Positions 42,125 through 51,120 of a stretch of 53,688 nucleotides of DNA are shown here, one piece after another. The DNA lies in contig JAHDYR010000057.1 of assembly GCA_019828565.1 (NCBI GenBank), positions 1 through 53,688 on the forward strand, in the 5' to 3' direction. The notes beneath the pieces were generated by a model. It did not search any database. It was not told where the DNA came from and saw only the letters and a list, made by a program, of their open reading frames with translations. Numbering within the stretch: position 1 is the first letter of the stretch; each line of letters begins with the position of its first letter. The position numbers and the translations under genes are program-made. This stretch comes from Carpediemonas membranifera. Lineage: Eukaryota; Fornicata.

Positions 42125-44329
42125 ATGTTCCTGAGGGACTCCTCAAAGCTTCGCAACTCGCGCGGCCAGCGCGACGTCCATGAAGTCGACAACAACGCCT
42201 CAGATGACGCCGAGTCCGAGGACGAAGGTGACGTCTATGAGGTGGGGGCTGTTGAGATCGACAACGACCCCATCAACGTCCCGGCCACGATCAACGGTGT
42301 CCAAATCAAGACGAAGTTCGATATCGGAGCCTGCGTCTCAGTCATCTCGGAGCCCGCACTAGCGAAGGTCCCGAATTACCAGCTCATCGACACCTCAGTC
42401 GAGCTCTTCGGCGCCGGCGACGAGGTCATCTCCATCGGTAAGGCCGCAAAGGTCGACATCACTCTCCCGTCTATCGATGGCAAGACCGTGCAGGCCACCG
42501 CATTGCTGATGGTGATCCGCGCCAAACGCCGAAAGGTCCTGATCGGCCGCGACCTCCTCAGAAGGTTGGGCTACCTCATGAACGACAGACTGCTGATCCC
42601 GTCATCCGCCACCATCTCCGACAACGACAATCTGCCTCCACACCCGTATCTCGACTCCTGCACAGATGAGATTGATGTTGATAACGAGTGGAAGAAGGTC
42701 CGAATCCCTTACGATGACAATCCAGACCTCACTAAGTGGCTCGAAGGCTTCCTATACGAACGCCGCGAGCTCTTCGGCGAGCTGCCAGAGGACGGCAGCG
42801 AGTTGCGTCCACACAAGATCACCCTGAAGCCTGGCGACCACAGGCTCCAGAAGGCAAGACCACGCCCCCTTAAGGGTTCCCAAGCGTCCAGCGCCGCCGC
42901 TGAAATCGACAAGATGCTCCAACAATTAGTCATCCGCCCAAGTGACTCGCCGTACTCATCCCCACACGTGATGGCGAAGAAGAAGAACGGTGAGGACAGG
43001 TTCTGCGTCGCGTATAACGTTCTGAATGAAGCCACCGAAGACGATCGCTACCCGACACCAGATATCCGCTCCTTCGTCCATGAGGCAAGCGGCTGCTCAC
43101 TCTTCGGCACGCTCGACCTCCGAAGCGGCTACTGGCAGCAACGTATGGACCCCGACAGCGTCTCACTCACCGCCTTCACTATCCCAGGCGGTCATTACGA
43201 GTTTCTTCGTACCCCCTTCGGGCTCAAGAATGCCCCGGCCAAGTTCCAGAGAGCGATGGACGAGGTGTTGGAAGACTGCAAGAGCTCCAAAGCCTACGTC
43301 GACGATATCTTCACTTACTCGCACACGGAGGAAGAGTTCAAGAGCGCCATCACGGATCTCTTCGATCATCTACTGGCGGCCAACGTCAGACTGAAGGCCG
43401 ACAAGTGTGCCCTCGGCCTCTCCGAGGTTGAGGTGTGCGGCTTCATCGTTAACGAGATGGGCAGATCCGTTGCCCCCGCTCGAGTCCAGGCCATCCGCGA
43501 CCTCTTTCCTCCGACCACCACGTCGGAACTCCGTCGATCCCTCGGCAAGTTCAACTACTTGTCGAATTACATTCCCCATCTCGCCGACGCCGCAGCACCT
43601 CTCAACCGGCTGCTTAAGGGCTCTCCGGGGAAGTCGTCCCCCGTGGCCTGGGGCGCCGAGCAGGACGCCGCTTTCGCTAAGATGAAAGACCTGGTCACCG
43701 AACACACGGCGCTCGCCCTCCCAGACTTAGACAAGCCCTGGACCTTGGAGACCGATGCCTCCTCAGTAGCGATCGGCGGGGTCCTCTGGCAGGGCGAAGG
43801 AGTTGAGAAGGTTCCCCTCGCTTTTTATTCCAAGACCTTGGACGAGACTCAGCAAAGGTGGTCGACCGTCGAACAGGAGCTTTACGCGATCATCCACTGT
43901 GTAACTCGACCGGAGTTCTCAGCCCTCCTTAAGATTAAGCCGTTCTCTCTCAGAACCGATCACCGGAACCTTATTTGGCTCCTGAGAAAGACGGACGAGG
44001 AGGGCACGAAAAAGCTTACTCGCTGGCGCCTGACAATGACCGAATACCCCTACTCCATCGCCCACATCAAGGGCGTCCACAATGTCGTCGCCGACTCGCT
44101 GTCCCGTCCTAGCAGCGTCCCAGAGGACCGAGACGACCTCAAGGCCGCTATCGAACAGGTCTCCAGTTCTCACCGTCACCTCATCAACCAGGCCCACGCC
44201 GGTGCACAGGGCCACGTCAGCGTCGCTCAGACGATGGAAAATCTCCGCAACGCCGGGCAGTCTTGGCCCGACATGAAATCGGACGTCCGGGGAGACCCTC
44301 AGAAGTTGCGCCGTCTGCCAGAAGGTTAG
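42125..44329 (+). CDS. pol: Element B pol, part 1: protease, RT, RNase H, integrase zinc finger
   Basis: A 734-residue frame; it is open further upstream and joins gag near 41,870. The protease has TKFDIGACVS (DIGA in place of DTGA). The RT has YNVLNEATEDDRYPTP, TLDLRSGYWQ, TPFGLKNAPAKFQRA and the catalytic AYVDDIF. RNase H has ETDASSVAIGGVLW and TDHRNLIWL. The end carries the H..H of the integrase zinc finger (HRHLINQAHAG); its CxxC (CAVC) is in the next frame, reached if one base of the G4 run 44289-44292 is dropped. The residues after that point (GDPQKLRRLPEG) are out of frame. Confidence 0.92.
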   Translation: MFLRDSSKLRNSRGQRDVHEVDNNASDDAESEDEGDVYEVGAVEIDNDPINVPATINGVQIKTKFDIGACVSVISEPALAKVPNYQLIDTSVELFGAGDEVISIGKAAKVDITLPSIDGKTVQATALLMVIRAKRRKVLIGRDLLRRLGYLMNDRLLIPSSATISDNDNLPPHPYLDSCTDEIDVDNEWKKVRIPYDDNPDLTKWLEGFLYERRELFGELPEDGSELRPHKITLKPGDHRLQKARPRPLKGSQASSAAAEIDKMLQQLVIRPSDSPYSSPHVMAKKKNGEDRFCVAYNVLNEATEDDRYPTPDIRSFVHEASGCSLFGTLDLRSGYWQQRMDPDSVSLTAFTIPGGHYEFLRTPFGLKNAPAKFQRAMDEVLEDCKSSKAYVDDIFTYSHTEEEFKSAITDLFDHLLAANVRLKADKCALGLSEVEVCGFIVNEMGRSVAPARVQAIRDLFPPTTTSELRRSLGKFNYLSNYIPHLADAAAPLNRLLKGSPGKSSPVAWGAEQDAAFAKMKDLVTEHTALALPDLDKPWTLETDASSVAIGGVLWQGEGVEKVPLAFYSKTLDETQQRWSTVEQELYAIIHCVTRPEFSALLKIKPFSLRTDHRNLIWLLRKTDEEGTKKLTRWRLTMTEYPYSIAHIKGVHNVVADSLSRPSSVPEDRDDLKAAIEQVSSSHRHLINQAHAGAQGHVSVAQTMENLRNAGQSWPDMKSDVRGDPQKLRRLPEG

Positions 44330-44432
44330 ACCCCCTGCCCGCGAGAAGACGAAGTGGCACTCCACGCAGCGACTCAAGCCCTTCGAGACGGTCCAGCTTG
44401 ACACAATAGGCCCCCTTCCGGAAGAGGCCGGC

Positions 44433-45485
44433 ATGTCCTACATCATCACGATCGTGGATGTCTTCTCCAAGTTCACGATCCTCCGTCCGGTCGCTACTAC
44501 AAAGGCCGAAGAGGCTGCAGCAGCGATGCTGGATGTGTGGTCCACGTTCGGAGTCCCAAAGGAGATTCAAACCGACCAGGGCACTCAATTCCGTAACGCC
44601 CTCATTGCCGAGTGTAACGCCATCATCAGTCTTCAGCACAGGTTCTCAACCCCTTACCATCCGGCCAGCAACGGAGTCGTTGAACGACTCAACGGCACGA
44701 TCATGTCTCGCATGAGAGCGCTCCTCCTAGACGCAGAGGACGGCAACTGGCCCGCCTATTTACCGCTCGCTCAACACGTCATCAACTCTACCCGCCACGC
44801 CACCACCGGTCGCTCCCCTTTCGAACTGCTGTTCGGCAAAGAATCGACGCTACGGGTCGCCCCGATCGCTCTGGCAAACGCCACGAAGAGCTGCACCCCT
44901 GGGAGCGTTGATGAAGGTGAGATTGTCCGCTTCCAGGAGGACGTAGCCGCTCTACAAGCCCTCGCCCGCGTCAAGATTCGCGCGTACGAGGCGCGCAAGG
45001 CCAAGGCCACAGCAGACACTCATGCGTGGGAGAGAGAACAATACGTTCTCCTGCGCTACCCGGGCAAGCCCCCGGCTAAGATCTACACCCCCCTGCGCGG
45101 ACCCTTCCGCATGGAGGGGAAGGGCGAACACCCGAACACCTACCGCGTCCGTGACCTCGTCACAAGATGCGTCAGCACGGTCCACGCCGACAGACTGGTC
45201 CGATTCGAGACCGATTTATCCGACACCGAGCTCGAGCGGATCGCCGCTTTCGAGCAAGGCGAACAGCCCGTCAAGGAGATCGTCGGTCACAAGAAGAAGA
45301 AGAACGGCTCATTGGAGCTCCTCATCCGTTGGGAAGGCCTCACACCCGACGAAGACTCCTATGTACCCTATAACCGGTACTATGACCAGCTAGCGGCTCT
45401 CGATGATTACCTCGTCGCTCATCCAGAGCATGAAGCCGCGTTCGCCGCCGCCAAGAAGAAGTTCCGCAGTTCCGGGCGCCGTTAA
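44433..45485 (+). CDS. pol: Element B pol, part 2: integrase core and chromodomain
   Basis: Coding sequence readable from about 44,293 (TLRSCAVCQK) to 45,485; the ATG at 44,433 is internal. The integrase catalytic triad is complete: QLDTIGP at 44,397-44,417, QTDQGTQF and SNGVVERLNG. The C-terminus has the LRYPGKPPAK/GPFRM segment and a chromodomain (VKEIVGHKKKKNG...LLIRWEGLTPDEDSYVPY). The stop is followed 20 bases later by the 3' LTR. Confidence 0.92.
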   Translation: MSYIITIVDVFSKFTILRPVATTKAEEAAAAMLDVWSTFGVPKEIQTDQGTQFRNALIAECNAIISLQHRFSTPYHPASNGVVERLNGTIMSRMRALLLDAEDGNWPAYLPLAQHVINSTRHATTGRSPFELLFGKESTLRVAPIALANATKSCTPGSVDEGEIVRFQEDVAALQALARVKIRAYEARKAKATADTHAWEREQYVLLRYPGKPPAKIYTPLRGPFRMEGKGEHPNTYRVRDLVTRCVSTVHADRLVRFETDLSDTELERIAAFEQGEQPVKEIVGHKKKKNGSLELLIRWEGLTPDEDSYVPYNRYYDQLAALDDYLVAHPEHEAAFAAAKKKFRSSGRR

Positions 45486-45505
45486 TGCGTCCGCATGGGG
45501 GGAAG

Positions 45506-45560
45506 TGTGACCCTAAACTGCGGGAGTTGGTTGCATAAAACTCATTCGTAACACGGCACA
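45506..45560 (+). repeat. Element B 3' LTR (55 bp)
   Basis: Identical to 40696-40750; preceded directly by the polypurine tract ATGGGGGGAAG at 45495-45505. Confidence 0.95.
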
Positions 45561-46037
45561 GTTCGAAGTTATCTCACATGACCAGGATATCTACACGTTG
45601 AAGAATCCTGCCGATGAGAAGCCGTTGAAGTTTCATATTTCCCGCTTGCTGCCTTATACCTCTCCCGAAGTACCTGTAGACGATGTTACGTTGGTTGCCC
45701 TGGATTCTGACGAATATCCAGTTGAAAAGATCGTTGCACACCGCAAGGGAAAGACGAAGTCTCGTTGGCAGTTTAAGGTCCGTTGGGATGGCTATGGCCT
45801 GGGAAGGCAAATTCGGGTCCGGGGTCAGATACCAAGCAATCTTAAATTTCTTTCTTTCTTTCTTTCGGATGGCTATGGCCCCGACGACGATCAGTGGCTC
45901 GCGTACCACGATGTGAAGGACCTCAAGGCCCTGGATGAGTATTTGGAGGCTCATCAGGAGCTTCGCCTTTAGGTGGGAAGTGTCGTGCAGTTTAAGGTTA
46001 TGGTCTGCGAACCCAACCTGCGAACCCAATAAACACA
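45561..46037 (+). mobile_element. Element C: 3' end of another chromovirus (chromodomain and LTR)
   Basis: Begins in the middle of an integrase C-terminus (FEVISHDQDIYTL, LKFHISRLLPY), followed by a chromodomain (VEKIVAHRKGKTKSRWQFKV) whose frame runs to a TAG at 45970-45972. AGGTGGGAAG then leads into TGTCGTGCAG at 45981, a probable LTR of about 57 bases ending AATAAACACA near 46037. The rest of the element is missing where element B begins. An 81-base in-frame insertion interrupts the chromodomain and is listed separately. Confidence 0.8.
45786..45880 (+). repeat. Small insertion with 14-bp target duplication and TTTC tail
   Basis: The 14-mer GGATGGCTATGGCC occurs at 45786-45799 and again at 45867-45880. 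Between them are 67 foreign bases ending in four to five TTTC units. Duplicated target plus simple-repeat tail is the signature of target-primed (LINE/SINE-like) insertion. Insert plus one target copy is 81 bases, so the chromodomain frame stays open. The insert has no recognised tRNA or 7SL promoter boxes. Confidence 0.65.
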
Positions 46038-47829
46038 GCATCAACCAACTGCTTTAACATGGAACATTGCCACAACGGTCGAGTCGTCTGTCTGGTGTTT
46101 GATGAGTGTGTCATGGTAGCGGGAGTCAATCGTGATGGCTGCGACAGTGGGCGAGGTCGAGTGACCGCAGCGGCTCAGCGCGTCTGCGACTGCGTTCTGT
46201 GTTGAGAGGTTTGAGGATTCGTGATGAGTCCGGGACGAACTGGGCGACATAGTTGAATGATCCCAGTGTCCTCTGAAGCTCCTTTGCGGTGGACGGGAGC
46301 GGTATGGCGTTTACCGCCTCTACCTTCTCTGGGGCAAGTTGTTTCCCCTTCTCCGAGACAATATACCCGACGGCCTCGACGTGGGCTGAGCCTATCGTGC
46401 ACTTCGGGCCTTTAAGGCGCAGTGAATAATGTCTACAGATCCTGAAGACGGTTTTGATCAGGGTGAGAAACTGGGCCTCGGTCTTGGCGTAAATCAAGAT
46501 GTCGTCAAGATAGATGTCCACCCCTTTGTGGAGGACCTCGGCGAACGCCTTCTGCATGGCGCGTTGGAATCTCGCCGGGGCGTTCATCAGGCCGAATGGA
46601 CATCTGGTGAACTCGCAGTATGCGTCTGGAGTGACAAAAGCGGTTTTGGGGATATCTTCCTCGTGCATCCGCATCTGGTAGTAGCCTTGTCTGAGGTCTA
46701 GGCCTGCAAAGTATTTGCAGCCTGATGCTCGGTCTACAAACTCGCGCGTGTTAGGCAGGGGGAAGTTATCCCTCACTGTCTTGGAGTTTAACTCCTTGTA
46801 GTCAATGCAAAGACGGATCTTGGTCGATCCTTTGTGGCCCTGCCTGACTACTACGATCGGCGAGCTGTACGGCCCAGTCGAGTCCTGGATTATCCCGTCT
46901 CGCCTGAGTTGTTCTAGCTCTGTCGACACCAGGCCTTGGGTCACTGGGTCGAGTCTGCGAGCGCGGCATTGTACAATTGCCCGCTCGTCTATCAGTTCAA
47001 TCGACATGGGTTCCAGTCGAGACCCTTCCTTGGGTAGTTCTTCCTCGAAGATATCGTCAAATGAGTTGATTATCTCGAGAATCTCGGGTCGGATCTTCGA
47101 CTCCGGGACGTGGACACCACAGTAGTCGTCGGTTATCGCCATGTTTGCGTCCTCCGTGAGATATTCATGGTAGAACGGCAGCCAGTCCTCGTCCTCCTCA
47201 ATTGAGGAGAGCTTGTGCAGGTTAAGGTTGAGTGTGCCATCGCCAATGAGTGCGAGTGACCTCAGCAAGTCACACCCGATGAGAGCCTTGAAGAACTCAC
47301 CGGGGAGTACGTAGTACTTCCATGTAACCTCCAACGGTGTGACACCTAGTGCTGGGAATGCTGCCTTAAATGTGACTGCTTGATCTGTCACGAGGGAGCG
47401 TCCGTCTCCTAGCGTGACCTTGATCTTTTCCTCGAGAGAGGTCTGCACTGTGTCCTTGGGTAGGGTACGTAGTGCCTTCGAACTAATGAAGCTTCGGCTT
47501 GCACCAGTGTCTACAACGAACGAGTAAGTTTTGCCTTTTACAGTAGCGGGGGTCGTCAGTGGACCCTTCCCGCCCTTCTCGTTAGTCGACGCGCTGTCGG
47601 CGTTGTTGTTCTCGCTGTAGCGGGGGTGCTTATCGCATCTGAAGTCCATGTGGGGACCGCCACAGAAACGACAGGGGCGCGACGGCTTCTTGGGTCCGTC
47701 GGCCGGCGGGCGCTTGGCCGCGTCCGGGCGGTACTGGGCCTTCCTGGCCTGGGCCGGGGCCTTGGGTCCGCCGGCCGGGGTTTGCGAGAGGGGTTGATCA
47801 TGGTCATACGCCCTACATACTGTCAACAT
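46038..47829 (-). mobile_element. Element E: truncated Ty3/gypsy gag-pol
   Basis: The frame 46126-47829 encodes a gag end with one zinc knuckle (CRFCGGPHMDFRC), a protease with an intact active site (VVDTGASRSF), and an RT with CIDYKELNSKT, LDLRQGYYQM, CPFGLMNAPARFQRA and catalytic DIYLDDILIYA. After the RT thumb (LQRTLGSFNYVAQF) the sequence jumps, with a frame change near 46,200, to the end of RNase H (AVADALSRCGH) and stops at about 46,050. Most of RNase H and all of integrase are deleted. No LTR is recognised at its gag end. It belongs to a lineage different from A and B. Confidence 0.88.
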
Positions 47830-47830
47830 C

Positions 47831-47889
47831 CCTAGATTATCTTTGCTAAACCCTAGATTATCTTCGACCTCAAAACGCTAGATAATCTA
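47831..47889. repeat. Short repeated CTAGAT motif
   Basis: CCTAGATTATCTT occurs at 47831-47843 and, after a 21-base step, at 47852-47864; an inverted-like GCTAGATAATC follows at 47878-47888. It lies just beyond the gag end of element E. Function unknown. Confidence 0.4.
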
Positions 47890-48072
47890 CAATTTCTTGC
47901 TCAGAAATGAAGTATTCATTAAATTTAAGCTATTTAGAGATAAACGAAGGTCTTCTTTAGAGTCCATATGATGTACGTAGAGCATGGAAAGAAGCTCTGG
48001 CTCTGACTCCTTGCCTGGTTTGAGCATTTCGCCGTGCAGGTTAAGACGAAACGATAAAATGGACAATAACAG

Positions 48073-48176
48073 AAAATCTAACAGGTAGATTCACTACGAT
48101 AGTGATTATGTGAGTAGTTGAAAGGAGGTACATATGCGCATAATCACTTTCAGAGTGAATCTACCTGTTAGATTTT
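48073..48176. repeat. Long interrupted hairpin (foldback element)
   Basis: Outer arms of 23 bp are perfectly complementary (48073-48095 and 48154-48176), with inner arms of 10 bp (AGTGATTATG at 48101-48110, CATAATCACT at 48139-48148). The arms are separated by 5-base bulges on both sides and a ~28-base loop. No target duplication is visible. It could be a MITE or a structured RNA; small-RNA precursors have this shape. Confidence 0.75.
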
Positions 48177-48556
48177 GAGATATGGTCGATTTCTTGTTTT
48201 TTGACTTGGCTAGAGTCGAATTGAAGAAAAGGAGAGGCTATTACTCAGGGAATATTGCTCGTCAAAGAAAAGCAAGCAAGGCCGCGAGGTATGGCCACCC
48301 GACCTACAAGATGGGCTGGGTGACATCGCGTAAGGACGACTGGTCTTGCGCGGTCAACGCTGACAAAACTTAGCGATTCAGAGAAATAAATGGCGCCACC
48401 GTATTCAGCACAAGGCAGTGAACTCAGCTATATGTTTTTTTCTCAGTATATTTACCCAGCGGCTGATCCCACAGTTTAAGGACGGGTATTAGCCTGCACT
48501 TTGCATGAAAAAATTATGCCTGAACACGACCAATTATCCAAAACACAGCATTTAGC

Positions 48557-48763
48557 ATGCAACAGGAGCTGGAAGCAGCTGCAACATCTATTCTAGGCCA
48601 TTCCACAACCATTACGCAAGAAATTGACGCAATAGAGGCCATTCAGTCCCATTACTTCATAGATTCACGCTTGAACGATATTACGAGCCTTATCAGGCGA
48701 GAAACAAGAAAGCTGAACGCGATTGGTGACTCCTTTCTCGCTGAGACATATGCAGCATACTGA
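48557..48763 (+). CDS. Small helical ORF, function unknown
   Basis: A 68-residue open frame with an amphipathic, coiled-coil-like pattern (MQQELEAAATSILG...LNDITSLIRRETRKLNAIGD). It has no signal peptide and no recognised family. It lies in a region of repeats and gene remnants, so it may be chance or a remnant; its composition is more protein-like than that of its neighbours. Confidence 0.25.
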   Translation: MQQELEAAATSILGHSTTITQEIDAIEAIQSHYFIDSRLNDITSLIRRETRKLNAIGDSFLAETYAAY

Positions 48764-49366
48764 CAGCCACGACACGCTGTTCAAGCAGATTTAAGGGAGC
48801 GCCATCACCAAACACGTAAATAGACCTGTATACGACAACCAGAGACGGACGTATGAGTCAGAACGGTGTGCTACCGGAATACGCAGGGTGTTTTGTGCCC
48901 TGTTGATTCCAGGAGCACGCTGCTCTGGGCCACGTGAGATACCGCGAGACTAAATCCGATCTTTACTATCTCTTACATATGCAAATATCATGAGTGTGTC
49001 CCTGCTCGTGAATGGGAACATCCAGCCAGTCTGAGTCAAAGCTACGGTCTGCTTTCGACAAGACAGTGCGCCATAGGCCGTTGACTAAACACCATGTGCA
49101 GCTTTTGGCACTCAGTCGACCTCTGTTTGAAGGTCAAGTGGATGGTCTATGGAAGAAGGTGTTGAGGTAGGGCTCGTGTTTGACGGGCAATGAGGAAGGA
49201 GAGATCTCACTGGATGTGTGCATCTGCGGCAAGTATGAGTAAAGAATGAAAACATGATTGGTAGTTATAGATCGCGAGAATAGGCATTCTCATCTGCATT
49301 GCGGAGAAAAGGAGTTGATGTTGTATTAAGAAAAGGACGAATGCATTATCAGCCATTTGAATGCAT
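48764..49366. other. Non-coding stretch
   Basis: About 600 bases with no recognisable gene or strong repeat. Flanked by the small ORF and the left member of the inverted repeat pair. Confidence 0.4.
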
Positions 49367-49478
49367 GGCTCCAAACTACACGCGTTTTGGCGTTGATATT
49401 GATTATTAAATGCACTGTTGGTAGCCTATTGAGGGATTTCGTCACTGTACTCGAATGCACAAGTGTGCATTTTATGCT
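49367..49478. repeat. Inverted repeat pair, left member
   Basis: Matches the reverse complement of 53243-53357 with about ten differences in ~112 bases (for example GTCACTGTACTCGAATGCAC is identical). Sequence just right of it (49458-49525) is also similar to 50418-50486 in direct orientation. It marks a dispersed repeat family or the ends of a decayed DNA transposon. Confidence 0.75.
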
Positions 49479-49754
49479 CGCAACGAGACTGAAATGGCGA
49501 ACTGACGAATAGAAAGAATACGCTGCAAAAGGGGGCACAATGCGCTCAGAGAGCGATACTGCCGACAGTATCGTCTTTTCCTTCATCTGACATTGTAAAG
49601 AGGAAGAGTTTATGATTGGAGCATAGCTGATGTCCATAAACACCATTCATAAGCCAGTCCTGGCTTGTTTTCCACTGCTACTTCTCTCGTTGCGACGCAC
49701 AGCTAGCTGTCGCGAAATGCACTTTAAGACCAATTTTCACACAGCTACCTGTGC

Positions 49755-50099
49755 ATGGTGTTCGAGCTAGATAGCGACAAGCTGGAGCGACTTACTTCCT
49801 TACCTGGTAATAGTAGACAATATCTGCACGACTTTGAACCTGAAAAGCTGCAGGTCGTGATCAAAGTTGATGAGCATTATGGTATGGAGGTTCCCACCCT
49901 GCTAGCGCTCAAGGACAGTCCGCATGTCCTCCCTGTCGTCGATACAGGTTTTGTCGACCGTGATCCAGCCTATATGCGGTATTGCAATTTCAGAATTTCG
50001 TACATACAAAATTATCAAATACTTGGATTCGACCTAAACTTGGCTCAGATCCGCAATCCTGAGCTGGAGTGGGTTCATGGGAACATTTTAAAATTTTAA
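49755..50099 (+). pseudogene. Protein kinase N-lobe fragment
   Basis: 114 codons. VVIKVDEHYG resembles the beta3 strand with the ATP-binding Lys, and EVPTLLALKDSPHVLPVVDTGF resembles helix C with its Glu followed by the beta4 strand. The glycine loop is weak, and there is no hinge, HRD or DFG motif: after DPAYMRY the sequence loses similarity and runs into short inverted repeats. The fragment cannot be an active kinase. It lies between the members of the inverted repeat pair. Confidence 0.45.
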
Positions 50100-50306
50100 A
50101 GTAGTCATGAACATCCAAATTCTAAGACAATCTCCGGTACTGGAAGTAATTCTGAAATTGCAATACCAACACAAGTTATATTTCTGAAAACCGAATACAC
50201 GGTGATACTGTTATCTATTAGCTCCAGTAGGGACCCAGGCCAGGTTTTGTACACCCTACCCGCTTGCCTCGGAATTCGGACATGCCGAAATTCTGAAATT
50301 CGAATA
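49978..50306. repeat. Three-copy short inverted repeat
   Basis: GGTATTGCAATTTCAGAATT lies at about 49978-49997; its exact reverse complement at about 50148-50167; and a third, slightly changed reverse copy (AATTCTGAAATTGCAATACC-like) at about 50284-50306. The first copy falls inside the kinase fragment. Copies 1 and 2 could pair across 150 bases. Confidence 0.55.
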
Positions 50307-50417
50307 CCACCGCCCATTTTTGACGTATGAGATCAGTATCCCATGCCAAACCTCAGGACGGCATTGTGTACCTTGTCCTGCCCTGTATCCATTAGATAAC
50401 CACCCACTTTCCTTTCA

Positions 50418-50486
50418 CAATGTGCATTTTATGCTCGCAACGAGACCGAAATGAGGATCTTAAGAATAGAAAGAATACTGGCGGCT
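50418..50486. repeat. Partial copy of the dispersed repeat
   Basis: Direct-orientation similarity to 49458-49525, including TGTGCATTTTATGCTCGCAA, and a shared GAATAGAAAGAATAC further right. The intervening bases have diverged. Confidence 0.6.
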
Positions 50487-51120
50487 TTAACGTAGTAGGC
50501 ATGCACATATCACTAAGAAACATCAGTAAGCGAGCGCAGAGCATCATTAAAGCAACAATTATCCCTAAACAACATCAACAACTATAAGTCCACTAGGACC
50601 ATACGATATGAACTATAAATGAACCACAGAGCAGTATAGATGATTTGAGAGTACCAGGCATGGCCAGAATACCGCAATACTCGCCCGTTGATCCACGTGA
50701 CCTCCATCTTGGTCGGTATCCAGAGAACGCCCGTCAGACGCTTGCAACGGAACATTTAGGGGTGCATCCTGAATAGGGCCAGATTTGAGGGACCCTTGGT
50801 CTGATATGTCATGACCGAGTTCTCTAGGGGCCTCCACAGTGCGTCCCGAGGTACGTTAGAGCACCACAGACCTTCCCCCAAAAGCTGACTCCTGGACCCC
50901 TTGGCCGGAGCTCGCCCGAAGCGTGCCTCGGCTTGAACTAACGGCAAGAGAGCATAAAATCAGCCCTTTCGAACCGTGTTTTTATGCTCTGCTGCCGTTA
51001 TAGAATTATTCAAAGGGCCCTCTCTTTGCGCTTTTTTTCTGGTTCGTGGGACGAAGTAGGGACGGACAAAAAGCACATACGGAAGGTATTGGAGGTACTG
51101 AGGCCGCCCTAGGTACATAG
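50487..51120. other. Non-coding stretch with a palindrome at 50941-50998
   Basis: No gene recognised. ACGGCAAGAGAGCATAAAA (50941-50959) and the opposing TTTTTATGCTCTGCTGCCGT (50979-50998) form an imperfect 19-bp stem with a ~19-base loop, about 120 bases upstream of the decayed gene at 51,121. It could be a foldback element or part of a former promoter. Confidence 0.5.

Larger units (their letters stand above)
40696..45560 (+). mobile_element. Element B: Ty3/gypsy chromovirus with identical 55-bp LTRs
   Basis: A 4,865-bp LTR retrotransposon. The LTRs (40696-40750 and 45506-45560) are 55 of 55 identical and end TGTG/CACA. A polypurine tract (ATGGGGGGAAG) ends at 45505. Gag, protease, RT, RNase H, integrase and chromodomain are all present with catalytic residues, interrupted only by two single-base shifts, each removable by dropping one base of a homopolymer. 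It looks like a very recent insertion. The flanks do not share a target duplication: the left flank is array D and the right flank is element C, so it has probably been involved in recombination between elements. Confidence 0.94.

Noticed and set aside
45800-45866. tRNA-derived SINE with B-box (AATTCGGGTCC)
   Set aside because: The flanking bases do not pair into a T-stem and no A-box is present; only the insertion signature is kept.
48182-48373. 63-codon plus-strand frame after the long hairpin
   Set aside because: No recognisable family, basic composition, partly beside the foldback; probably chance.
48557-48763. DASH-complex Dad1-like small protein (HYFIDSR resembles YFIEQR)
   Set aside because: Only one short word matches and the spacing to the next conserved part is wrong.
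49326-49646. 106-codon minus-strand frame
   Set aside because: Overlaps the dispersed inverted repeat and has no protein-like domain; probably chance.
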